Positions 1 to 11,200 of a stretch of DNA of 24,014 nt are shown here, piece by piece. The position numbers and the translations under genes were made by a program. The DNA comes from Ophiothrix spiculata. Its lineage: Eukaryota > Echinodermata > Ophiuroidea > Amphilepidida > Ophiotrichidae. Position 1 is the first letter of the stretch. Each line of letters starts with the position of its first letter. The stretch lies in assembly GCA_000969725.1 (NCBI GenBank), contig JXSR01S032090.1; one strand, written 5' to 3'. The notes below the pieces were generated by a model. It had not been told where the DNA came from. It saw nothing but the letters and a program-made list of their open reading frames with translations, and made no database searches.

Positions 1-126
1 GAAATGAAACAAAATCAATGCACTAGTGGTAAATTTTTATTGCTGTGCAATGCACTCGGCCCCTACGGGCCTCGTGAATTGGACGCATCAAAATTGACCG
101 CGCGTGCATTGATTTTATCTCATTTC
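1..126. mobile_element. Foldback (hairpin) element, left edge may be cut
   Basis: Positions 1-23 and 104-126 are inverted copies with 21 of 23 matches (core aaaatcaatgcac / gtgcattgatttt), and weaker pairing continues inward. The centre is a second hairpin: 48-62 pairs with 67-81 around the loop ctac, with ggcccctacgggcc at its tip. The whole unit could fold on itself. No coding capacity. It may extend left of base 1. Confidence 0.65.
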
Positions 127-1781
127 ACTCGCATATGAAATGCTCATTTATTAATCTATAATCGTTATCCTTTGTGTTGAAAATTTTAAATGGCTTTATT
201 AGCAGATTAAAAGGGAGATTGAAATTTCTTTTGATTTATCTGCAATCCATTATGGAGCAAAAGTAAGGTTTAAACCTCTTTCCATACTTGCATTAATACA
301 TATTTTTGGAGAATAGCCTCATACCCAAATTCAACATGCAAAACAAATTATAACTGTTGATGTTTCTCAAGGTTTTTATCAAAATTTTCTCAATATTTGG
401 TGCTTCACAGTTATTACTGAACATAAAGAGTGTAAATCATCTGCAGAAAAAAATTCTGAAAATTAAGTTTTCCAATGCACCTTTATTTTTTTTAAGAGGA
501 CAAAATTGACAAATTTTATTTGAGGATAATTTACACTTCATATGTTGGAAAATAATAGTCAATTACTAGATATCTGAAAAAGATAAGTCAAAAATTTTGA
601 TATTTAATCTTGGGGTATGGAGCTAGTCTCTTTATTTACTGATGCTATTATATGAAGAACGACCTGCAAATTTGTAAAACATTTCTTTCACACCACCATA
701 AATCAAAAGAAATTTGGTGTGTGCATTAGATCTCATAAAAATGCCAATTTCAAAAATCCAACTATAGGGGGCATTAAATTTTGACCATGTCAACTTTTTA
801 TCTTCATTGTCATGCCACTACGCACTCCTAACAAACGAATATCGGAAATCAAGAGTGACCTAAGTCCACATCAGTAGTTTTTGAGAAAAATAAATAAAAA
901 ACCAAAAAAACCTTCATAGTATTTCTCATGTTTTAGTTATGTCAATTCGGCTCACAGGGTATGTTAGTGAATCTGATTGCCATACGAAATATCAACAATG
1001 TATGTGCATGCAGTGCCTTGCAGGGAGTCATTTTAGATTGTGGATTTGGGTCAGTGTTGCATTCATATGCGCTATGTGTATTAAATTGTAAGTTGGGAAC
1101 CATATTTACTCAATAATTTGTGCAAAAATGTATTTGTACTCATGTTCTGCTTCTCTGAGCCAAATTTCATTAAGAAATGAAATCGGAAAAGCAGTATTTT
1201 TCATATATGGTATGACAATTAAACATCAATTTATGTTAAATTGTTTTGGGTTTTTTTGGACTTCCATTTGAATATTTACTGGTTATTTATACAAATTTGC
1301 TATAGTGAAAATTTACGATATTGGACATATTAACAGATTTTATTCGTTTGATTTATTAAAATATGCAATTTTGGCGGCCATTTTGAATTTGAAGCACATT
1401 ATAAGATATTTACAGTACATATTCCATTCAGCTTTAATTTGATATCAAACACGGTATGTTTACACCAAATAATCAGATTTTTCATACATAAGGCGTATTT
1501 GAAAAAGAGGGTGTGGCTTCTAACGCAAACAAAATTGCTCAAGCGTGAATTTTTGGCATCATCCAGTTTCTTAAAGTACACGCTCTCAACTACCAGTTTT
1601 ATCAAGAAAAATGCATATATACCCAACGTGACACTTATGCTGGGGATCTACCTAACTAATGTGAATGCAATACTAGCTCAAGTCCATGGATTTTGTCCAA
1701 AAAAATTGATGTTTTTGGGAAGTTGCAGTTATGATTCATGATTCGTTTTAGTCTTTCTCACACAAGGTAGCGCTATCTATA
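127..1781. other. Downstream flank, no gene recognised
   Basis: AT-rich sequence with frequent stops in all frames. Short open frames at 1399-1626 (minus) and 1439-1741 (plus) have no recognisable domain or codon pattern. Nothing supportable seen. Confidence 0.6.
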
Positions 1782-1785
1782 TTAA

Positions 1786-2274
1786 GGCGATGTCACACAT
1801 TACCGTATAGACGAAAACGTACGAATAACGTACACTGTTTTGATTGTACGGTGATGTTCGTTATGCATTCGGTAGAAAAATGTTCAATCCATTTATATCC
1901 GTTGGGATTTGTGCACTGGAGACATATTATAATGAAACTCGCGAACCGGAAAGCGTGAAGAGGTATGATTTTCAAGTGGGGATCAACCTTGGCTATTGTC
2001 TCTGTGCTTACTCGTACGTAACTAATTTGTTTTGTTCGTCCCTCATACTTAATTTATTCGTTTAGTACGGCACACGTCTGGTTCTCATTCGGCGTTGTTC
2101 AGTGAGACGAGACAACTTTTCTAGCTTCTTGTCCGCAAGTCGTACAGTCTATTTGTTTCACGTTAGTTACTCAATACGTTTATTGTATGGATTTCTTCAC
2201 CTCTCGCCACTGTATAGCTTAACTTTGTACGTTATTCATACGTTTTGGCTCTATACGGTGATGTGTGACACCAC
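1786..2274. mobile_element. TTAA-flanked MITE, 489 bp
   Basis: Inverted termini of about 45 bp share tgtcacacat, accgtatag, aaaacgta and gaataacgtaca, with one small indel. TTAA stands immediately outside both ends (1782-1785, 2275-2278), the expected duplication for piggyBac- or Kolobok-type insertion. The interior has several CGTACG/GTACG motifs and no meaningful frame, so this is a non-autonomous copy. The superfamily is an inference from TTAA alone. Confidence 0.8.
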
Positions 2275-2632
2275 TTAAGACAGTCTCTCCTGATTTATAA
2301 CTCATTTTTGAAAAAAAAGGACTTGGGTCAGTTTTGCATTCTGGTATTCAAATAACTACAAACACTTTTATTATTGTTAGCATATTTAATTTTCTCTCTA
2401 GATACAGAATTTAACAAAAATATACTTGCCCGATACCAAACACTAAATGTACATATATCTTATATACTGAGTATGTTCAAATGTGTTTTTGACAAATTTT
2501 GTTACTTTGATTGACAAAGACAGACAAGGGAGCAAGTTGGAGATTTACCTCAGGCAATTACATTGTAACACAGATAGACAAGATTTTTGACACAAATGTT
2601 TTCATATTATAAAAATATTCCACATTCATTAT

Positions 2633-2650
2633 AATGTATCATGATACATT
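2633..2650. repeat. Perfect 18-bp palindrome
   Basis: aatgtatcatgatacatt reads the same on both strands. It lies 43 bp from the left target duplication of the hAT-type element at 2701. No known site is recognised. Confidence 0.6.
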
Positions 2651-2700
2651 CTACACAAATCCTATGATTTTCACACAAACTTTTGTTCCAAACATCAAAA

Positions 2701-3114
2701 CTGTGTTTCCACTTTCAAGAAAATTACCTGAATTCCGGGAAATTAATCAATTTCGGAAATGAAAAAAATTCCAGGTAATTAATTTTGGGAAATCTAGAAA
2801 TTTAAGATATTTAGATTTTCAGTCAAATTGGTCATATTTGCATAAATTTCAAGATTTTAAAACAATTTTTAGCTAAAATTTGCCAATTTTACAGATTTTT
2901 TTCATGTGCAAAACTAAAAATTCCATAAATTTCATCCAACAAAAAGTTTTTTTGATAAGAAATAATTAGCCGCCCGTAAAATTTTAACCTTCCGCCACCA
3001 CTGACCAAAAATAGCACATTTATGGCAATTTTAGAGACCCCAGGAAATCTCAATGAATTCTTGGAAATTGTGGCTGTATTTCAGGAAATTGACATTTTAA
3101 ATGTGGAAACACTG
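2701..3114. mobile_element. hAT-type MITE, 414 bp, with perfect 8-bp target duplication
   Basis: The left end CTGTGTTTCCACTT and the reverse complement of the right end CAGTGTTTCCACAT match at 12 of 14 positions. Both ends are flanked by the identical octamer catcaaaa (2693-2700 and 3115-3122). Eight-bp duplications and CAGTG ends are typical of hAT transposons. The interior is AT-rich with repeated ggaaatt/aatttcc motifs and no transposase frame. Confidence 0.88.
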
Positions 3115-3257
3115 CATCAAAAGAACAAGAGCTTATGTGTGTATCAGTTTGAAACTTGTTGCTCCCTTCTTCAACACATGTGAGCTACCACAGGCTAGCA
3201 GATTTATTCCTTAAGGTCCTGAATCAAGACCAATTTATTGTTTAATAACATAAAATG

Positions 3258-3432
3258 CAGTGGAACCTTGTTAACACAAATCTGTTATCACAAAAACCAT
3301 GATAGCACAAAATGGGTGTTTGGTCCCTATAGTATTGAGTTTCTATGTGAATTCAGTTCGATAACACACAATCCTGATAACACAAAATAAAATCTTTGGC
3401 CCCAGTGATTTTGTTTTAATGAGGTTCCACTG
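3258..3432. mobile_element. pogo/Tigger-like MITE, 175 bp
   Basis: Termini CAGTGGAACCTTGTTAACAC and, reversed from the right, CAGTGGAACCTCATTAAAAC match over about 23 bp with 3 differences. CAGTGGAACCTCGTTAA-like ends are typical of pogo-group elements, which insert at TA. TA follows the right end (3433-3434), but the left flank is tg, so that half has mutated. Inside, short gataacacaaaat repeats recur. Confidence 0.75.
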
Positions 3433-3495
3433 TACTGCTTTTTTGCAAAATATGACAGCATCTTCCGATTTGTCTTTACTTTGTACCTAAGGTTA

Positions 3496-3512
3496 CCCCC
3501 CCCCCCCCCCCC
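3496..3512. repeat. C17 homopolymer
   Basis: Seventeen consecutive C. It is one of at least seven long G/C runs in an otherwise AT-rich window. Confidence 0.95.
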
Positions 3513-3629
3513 GATGAAACAAGTATCAAACTGATGCATATTTGTCATGTGAGTACCAGAAAGTCATATCTGCAAAAGCTGCCTTGCGACATAAATTTGA
3601 ATTGCACACTGCATGACCTCCAGTCTTGG

Positions 3630-3698
3630 GTCAATGGTTCTTGAAATGGTTCTTCAGGTCACACCGTCACCTGAAGAACCATTTCAAGAACCACTGAC
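3630..3698. repeat. Long hairpin: 25-bp perfect stem, 9-nt loop
   Basis: 3635-3659 and 3669-3693 are perfect inverted copies (tggttcttgaaatggttctt then caggt). Arms extend to 3630 and 3698 with 29 of 30 pairs. The loop is cacaccgtc. Each arm contains a direct ggttctt repeat. It could be a MITE core or a transcribed hairpin; nothing decides. Confidence 0.85.
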
Positions 3699-4450
3699 AA
3701 AAGACAGGAACATTTTTGAAGGATTTTTCACATTCTTGTGACAAGGTGTAAAATAAATATAACTTAAGGCAGCCATTGCATATACGACTTTCTTGCACTC
3801 ACATAACGATTTGCATAAGTTAATTCAAATTAGATTCTCACTAAACACCAAAATCCTTCTAAAGGAAATATCACATAAAACAGAACAGAGTTTTGATAGT
3901 ACTTCTTGTTTCTATAATTAAACTAAACACTAATGTACTGTTCATTTCTTTTTTCAAATTAAGTCGGCCAGTCAGCATGTCTTTTCATAATAATCTGTGG
4001 AAGGAGTCTTTTTCTCAACAGAAGTACTACAACAAGAGTCCATACACCAATACATTATTGTTTATTCATACGCTCTGCGTGTCAACTAGCCAATCAGAAT
4101 GTGAGAAAATAAAGAACGCAGAGTTGATTGAAAAATTGGCATTATTTTGGCACCAAAGTTGATCACTTTCCATGATGAGTGTTTTTGGACATCACTTGAA
4201 GCTCACCGTCATGACCAAGCTTCAATGAGCACCACTAAACAACAAGGTCACATATTATTGAAGTCATTAAATTTCCTGCAAATCATGAACATCTGAACAC
4301 AATAAATGTGTTGAGTGAACAAGTGTAGTAACAACCATTCCGATGACTTTATAATCAATGATATCCCAGCATTAATTGAATTAAAGGAGCTGTTTTGACA
4401 TTGGCTTGAGAGTGTAAATAAAATTGACTTATTGGTCATGTTCTTGTTTA
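3699..4450. other. Downstream flank, no gene recognised
   Basis: AT-rich. Open frames at 3893-4162 (plus) and 4248-4574 (minus) show no domain, no signal peptide and no conserved motif; I treat them as chance. Nothing else supportable. Confidence 0.55.
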
Positions 4451-4454
4451 ATAA

Positions 4455-4949
4455 CCCTTTGAATCCGACCAGCCGATATACCGGCTTACGTGTACATGTA
4501 CTGCATACCTGATGAGCCGGTTTACCGGCTTTTAGGTCACGTGTCAGAAACTTGATGTATCTGTCAACAGGCATGGGTAGTTAAAATGTTCAATGGTCTT
4601 ATTTATATCGAAGACATCAATGAAGCTTTAAACCCATGGTTAATAGGTCATTTTGCTTTTATTTACTCGACAGACGTGAAGAATTCCTAATCATTTCGTA
4701 AAAATTGATCACAATTTTCAACAATTGTGGCTTCGCCCATACAACGTAAGTGTCGAATATGTTGGTCGACTTAAATAGTATTCTTTTGTGAATGCTGGTT
4801 AATGGAACAATTAACACTACTGTGAAATCAAAAGTTAGAGCAAGAGAAATTAAAATCAAAGTTAGTTAAGGTGTAAGATAGTGTTGTTTTTTCAGGTTGG
4901 CCCAGTTTCTGCGGTACAGATACACGTGGAATGGTTAGGCTTCAAAGGG
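4455..4949. mobile_element. piggyBac-like MITE, 495 bp
   Basis: The ends read CCCTTTGAATCCGACCA and, from the right, CCCTTTGAAGCCTAACCA, with TTAA at 4950-4953 and a one-base-changed ATAA at 4451-4454. CCCTTT ends at TTAA are a hallmark of piggyBac transposons. The left third has a local palindromic pair of gccg..accggc units. No transposase frame. It ends about 180 bp from the PGD stop, so it probably sits in or next to the 3' UTR. Confidence 0.78.
4658..4663 (-). promoter_or_regulatory. Candidate PGD polyadenylation hexamer (AATAAA)
   Basis: Reading downstream of the PGD stop on the minus strand, the first AATAAA is here, about 470 nt from the TAA; no AATAAA or ATTAAA occurs between. It lies inside the piggyBac-like element 4455-4949, so the signal would be transposon-supplied. 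A non-canonical signal nearer the stop is equally possible. Confidence 0.25.
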
Positions 4950-5131
4950 TTAAAATACTGTCATCTTTTCATTTCGAATAATATAAAAGCTCTCTATGGT
5001 ACAAGTGTTAGAAGAATCTAATCAATTTCATTATTAAAAAGTTAACCTCACAATAAAGTAGTTTTCTCTACTTCACTAAAACACCTGATTGGTTGATCTG
5101 ATTGGTCGATAGTTGGTATTGGATCATTCCA

Positions 5132-5251
5132 TTATGCATTATAGGTAGAGGATGATACATTGCCACCATGTCCAGTCCAGTTGGTGTGGACAAATGTGCC
5201 AGGGTTTGCCAGAAGTTCATAGGTGTGTGCTCCGAAATAATCTCTTTGAGC
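5132..5251 (-). CDS. PGD: PGD terminal coding exon and stop codon
   Basis: Thirty-nine codons read [20 protein letters not shown] through [19 protein letters not shown], then TAA at 5134-5132. The Arg and His of QRDYFGAH correspond to Arg446 and His452, which reach into the active site of the partner subunit in the homodimer. The C-terminal SSSTYNA tail matches the animal enzyme in length, so the stop is genuine. Acceptor atgcag at 5257-5252. Confidence 0.97.
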   Translation of the reverse strand, partial: AQRDYFGAHTYELLANPGTFVHTNWTGHGGNVSSSTYNA

Positions 5252-8200
5252 CTGCATTGAAGAAAAAAAGATAAATTTTACATTTTCAGTACATATAACA
5301 ATTAAAAGCGCTAGACGAATGCAAGAAAAAATTTCAGCCTATTTTGTTAAATTCTAATAATAAATCAAATGAAATGCTTGCTTTTCTTACAGTACAGAAA
5401 AAAGAAAAAGATTTCTTTCAGTTAGAAAATCTTTCATGATATAAACTTCATATTCAAACCCTTTCTGCTGCATGAAGGAGAATTCACCTACAAATACATT
5501 TGTTACATGACTTTTTGGGGCTTATGTTTGTAAAATGCTTCAGCATCAAGATAAGTGACCGAATTGATACAAAAATTAACTTTAAAAAGTATAATATTTC
5601 TTGGCCAAACGTATTTTTAATCATGTATTTACATTTCCTAACTCAAGGAAGTATGCCTCTTTTTCTTTTTTAATACCATAAATACAGTCCAAATAGTACA
5701 AGCCACATTTTGGAAATGAACCTTTGTCCACCTTTGAACAGAAGTGGTCCCCAAACCAATCCGAGGTGAAATGACCTCAGATGACCTTGAATGACCTCAA
5801 AATTTTTGATTATTAATGAACATTGACTTTAAATAATCCTTTGACCTTGAATGACCTTGACATTACCCCCAAATTGACACATCCTAGGTCAAGGGACGTT
5901 TATGCTGCAAGTTTGGTTCATCTACGATATCGATGGTTCAAGATTCATTGAAGTGACCTTGAAATGACCTTGGATGAATACATTTTTGGTATTTGACCTT
6001 GAAAGCAACATGTTGAACTTGAATGACTTTGACCACCCAGCAAAGGTTCCAAAAAGAAAGTTAAACCCCAAGACTCTTCATGTCACCAAGTTTCATTACC
6101 ATAGCCCTCACAGTTCACACGATACTCTGCAGACAATATTACACATAACGTATGCAAAACAGGTCCTTAATATTCATATTTTTGTGCTCAAATTGTAAGC
6201 AGCGTCAGTTCAGCCCAGCCCTACCCACTCACCAAATATCATCTAGATATAGGGCGTACGGTTTCCGAGAATTGCTCCGGACAAGAATTGTAGATGGCAG
6301 ACAGTTTAAGGAAACAGGCAGCTAGGGGACGACCTAGAAACCTTGTCAATCACACTCTGATCTATTGTATAATGCCGATCTCGAAATCGATGTTACCGTG
6401 AAATCTCAATTTCATGTTACAAACTTTTTTTAAAATTTGATTTCATTTTATTTCATTGTAATTTTGCTCTTCTTTTGCATTTCTTTCCTTATTATTGATT
6501 TCAAATTAAAAAAAAAGCTTCGGTACAAATCTTCCAATATCCAAAAATAAGTACAAGCCTATAAACTTAAAAAGAATAGGCCTAACTAAATTAAAGAAAA
6601 AACTAAAAAAAACCCAAATAATAAAAAAAGCTAATAAAACTTAAAAAACGTACATCTTATTCAAAAGTATTAAATTATTATGCCATGCCTAAGGCAAGAA
6701 AATTAAATAATATTTTTATGAAAGCTCTTTTCTGATGCTGTGGCAGATTGTAAAAGCCTTGTTAACGTCGATAGTCGATCGATCCTCTGAGACACTGATA
6801 TTAAAACAATGGATCCGAGTTTGATTGACAAGGTCACTAGGTCGTCCCCTAGCCACTTGTATGAAAAATTTTCAGGCGAGACATTAAACGATTAACGAAA
6901 GGACTGGGTTGAACCCTGTCTGATTAATATATCTGTGTGCATACAAACTTCAAATTCAAAGCCATAATATTTTGGAAATTTTAATTAACAATTCACCTTC
7001 TTGTTGCTGACTACTTTTTAATTAATTCATTCTCAAATATCAATTGTTGTAATAAAAAGGCAACACAGCTGCAGTTCAATTATTAATTACTTAATCATAT
7101 TAGAATACCAGAGTGAGTGTTAATAAATCAAAAGTTTATAAAGGGACTAGCCCAGATTCTACTTTGAATTAAAAACTTTCGGAAATGCTCTAAATAAAGT
7201 CTACAAGTGTAGTAAAATCAAAAAAGTACAAACATTTCTACAGAAATGGCACAAATTGAGAGGGAAGTACTAATTTGCAATATCATTATATGATGGTGGT
7301 GTGACTATCCAGTGTATAAAAAATGTTGTGTTACCCTTTTCCAGCCGACCCTAAATCTGACAAAAATAGGGCCGTTTTTTTTTTATAATTTTTTTATCTA
7401 TCAAACTCACCGTTTCTAGCACATGAAATCACAGTAAATGTGTTAAATAAACAAATCTTTGGTGTGATTTCAGAAATGACTGAAAAAAAGATTTTGCTAT
7501 GTCCTAATATGACTAGAATATGCATTGTTTTTAGAGATTTTAAAGGTCAAAATCTCCATCAAGAAAAGTGGAAAAAAAAAAAAAAAAAAGGACTGACCGA
7601 CTGACCTGACTTTAAATAAATTTTCCCCCCAAAGGGTAACACAACAATTCCCCCCCCCCCTAAAATTTTGTAAATGATTTAAACTTACCTGGAGTAAGTT
7701 TGCTGGCACAACCTCTGACCTGTAGCCATCATAGAAGGCAAGGGCGGTACTGAAGGCTGGGGTTGGTACACCGTGCATAACTGCAGTTGAAACTACTTTA
7801 CGCCATGATGCCTGTGAAAAAGGACAAAAATCTCATCATCTTCAATTTTCTCGACCTACTATTTGAACTCGTATCTTACCACTCCTTTTATTTTGTTGTT
7901 CTACAGGGTGTCCATGAATGATTAGTACCAGGTTTCAAAAATTGAGATAAAATATACAATCAACAATTCTGATATCCGTATCAGATTTAGGATACGGAGG
8001 ATATATCCGAATTCTGATACGAAGTTGGTGGCGCAGGTAACAAATCGATAATGCAAGCTGTCAAGTACGTGTATAAATGTTCCTGTGAAAATGTCAGTGA
8101 AAATTCCATTGAACAGCTTCTAAAAATGTCCTGACCATAGAAAGCAACATAATTTGGCAAAAACTTGTTAGAATGCCAATTGATGATAATGTTATTGACT

Positions 8201-11200
8201 TTCTTTTGTTCACATCACTATGGTACGTGGCGAAGCTGAATATATTCATTGCCTTTTAATTGTTCATTGCCATGATTGCCGTGCACAGATAATGATGACG
8301 TAGTTGAAGACTCCCTTTGGTCGAACTAATTCAGGGATCATCTAGATCTCTTACTAGAGGTAAACAGGGAATTTCCCATTGCAAATTGTGTACATTTACA
8401 TATTTTGACCTGTTTCAGCTGGATTAACATTTTCTAGTATCCAAATCCAGATAAGTATCTGAATTGCGAGTTCCGCCAAACTGAAGTACCCTTACCTGGC
8501 AGTCTGTGATGGCAGCTTTGAAGAAATCATCTAACAACAGATTGGTCAAGTTAGCATTCTTGTCAAAAGCTTCTTTGATGTTACCAAGGAAACGACTGGA
8601 AAAAAAATGGAATACTGAATGATTTTACTTGGAATCTTGTTGATCGAGTATACTATAATTAGAATTTCTTTGATTATTACATTTTACTACAGTGTGTGTC
8701 AAAAAAGCGCAAGATTGGAAAACAAAAATATTATCAAAATATAAGCAAGCACTTATTTTCATCAAATCACCATTAATATTAAAATAGAACTTCTTCCCTT
8801 CACTATGCTTTTTATTTCATCCAATTTGGATATTCCTGTTCAGAGATATATTGCACTGAAAATGGAGAACAAATTTCTATCTAGTCCGATTTGTGAAAAT
8901 CAGTCTGTTAATCCAGCTAGGGTGATATGCATCCTAAAAATAAGCACCTTCAAACTGATTTAATTTATTTTACTAATTACTTTTATTGAAAATCAAACAG
9001 GTGATCAATTTGAAGAAAGAATTATTATCAGTAATGAAGTACTTTTAGTTGTGGTACTTCAGCAGGGGCGTATCCAGGAATTCGCAACCCGGGGGGCACA
9101 ACCTAATTTTGGCGCCCCCAGAAATTGAACAATGTCCTCCTCATCTCTCCTCGCCCCTGTTATACGACAAATTGCCAACTGTACCTTGGCCAGGGACAGA
9201 TGCAGGGCAGATGTCTAATTCATACTTTAAGTTTTCACTTTTTCAATCGACAAACAATATGTAGGGGTGTTTGAGGGGGATGTGCCCCCTCAAAAGATAG
9301 AAAATTTTGAAATTTTAAAGTGCAAATCACGCCATCTGGTGCATATATTTTTGTTTAATTGATAATTCAAGTTGTCACCTTTTTTCAATCGAGAAATAAT
9401 ATGTAAGGGGTGTCTGAGGGGATGTGCCCCTGAGAAGATAGAACATTTTGAAATTTCAAAGTGCAAATCACGCCATCTGGTGCATATATTTTTGTCTAAT
9501 TGATACTTCAAGTTGTCACTTTTTTTCAATTGAGAAACAATATGTAGGGGGTGTCTGAGGGGGATGTTCAGAAGATATAAAATTTGGAAATTTCAAAGTG
9601 CAAATCACGCCATCTGGTGCATATATTTTTGTCTAATTGATACTTCAAGTTGTCACTTTTTTTCAATCGAGAAACAATATGTAGGGGGTGTCTGAGGGGG
9701 ATGTTCAGGAGATATAAAATTTGGAAATTTCAAAGTGCAAATCACGCTATTTGGCGCATATATTTTGTGTCTAATTTATATTTCAAGGTGTCACTTTTTT
9801 CAATCGACAAAACAATATGTAGGGGGTGTCTGAGGGGGATGTGCCCCCTCAGAAGATAGAAAATTTGGAAATTTCAAAGTGCAAATCACGCTATTTGGCG
9901 CATATATTTTGTGTCTAATTTATATTATAAGGTGTCACTTTTTTCAATCGACAAAACAATTATATATAGGGGGGTGTCTGAAATTTCAAAGTGCAAATCA
10001 CGCCATTTGGTGCATATATTTTGTCTAATTCATGCTTTGGCGCCCTCTTTTTTCATTCTCTCTTCTTTCTTTCCTTTTGCCTTCTTTTTCTTTCCTTTTT
10101 ACACCTATCCCTGCCTCTTTTATCTTTTCATTTTTCCCCTTTCTTTTTCTTTCCTTATTTCCAACCCCTCCTCCATTCTTCTGTCTTTTCATTTTTTTTC
10201 CCTTTTTGCTCCCTTCCCTCCATCTTTACTCTTTCCCTTCCTTCCCTTCTTTCCCCTTTCTTTTTCTTTCCTTATTTCCAACCCCTCCTCCATTCTTCTG
10301 TCTTTTCATTTTTTTTCCCTTTTTGCTCCCTTCCCTCCATCTTTACTCTTTCCTTTCCTTTCTGCTTTCCTTCTTTTTCTTTCCTTTATGCACCCCTCCA
10401 TCTTTCTCTTCTCTTTCCTTTCTTTTTCTTTTCTTGCGCCCCTCCCTCTTTTTCTACCCTCTGCCTTCTTTCCTGTTTCTTTTTCTTTCCTGTTTTTGCG
10501 CCCCTCCTCCTTTCTCCTCCTCTGTCTTTTCATTTTTTTCTTTTTTTTTGCGCCCTCCTTCTTTCCCTTTCTATACCTTTTGTGCCCCTCCATCTTTCTC
10601 TACTCTTTCCCTTCCTTCCCTTCTTTCCTCTTTCTTTTCTTTCCCTTTTATGCGCCCTCCTTCATTCTTCTGTCTTTTCATTTTTTCTTTCCTTTCTATT
10701 CCCATTCCTTTTTCTTTCCTTTTTGCACCCCTCCCTCTTTCTTTTATATTTTTCTTCTATGTCTTTCCTTATTTGCGCCCCCTTTCCGCTGTCTTTTCAT
10801 TTTTCTTTCCTTTTTGCACCCTTCCTCTTTTTTTCCTTTCCTTTTTGCGCCCCTCCCTCCTTCTTTTCTCTTTCCTTTCTGTCCCTTTCCTTCTTTTTCG
10901 TTTTTGCGCCCCTTCCTCTTCTCTTTCCTTTCTTTCCTTTTTGCGCCCCTCCCTCTTTCTTTTCTTTTGGCGCCCTCCCTCTTTCTCTTCCCCTTCTTTC
11001 CTCTTTCTTTTTCTTTCCTTTCTTGCGCCCCTCATTTCTTCTATTTTTAAATTTTACCTTCCTTTTTGCGCCCCTCCTTTCCCGCTTTCTTTTCTTTCTT
11101 GTTTTGCGCCCCTCTCTCTTTCTTTTCTTTTTCCTTTCTCCCCTCTTTCCTTCTTTTTCTGTCCTTTTTGCGCCCTCCCTTTTTCTTTTCTCTTTCCCTC

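Noticed and set aside
3630..3698. microRNA gene
   Set aside because: The hairpin is nearly perfect and repetitive inside; without small-RNA data or conservation it cannot be called.
7915..8470. Possible transposon starting cagggtgtccatgaatgatt
   Set aside because: The left side resembles some mariner-type ends, but no matching right end was found.
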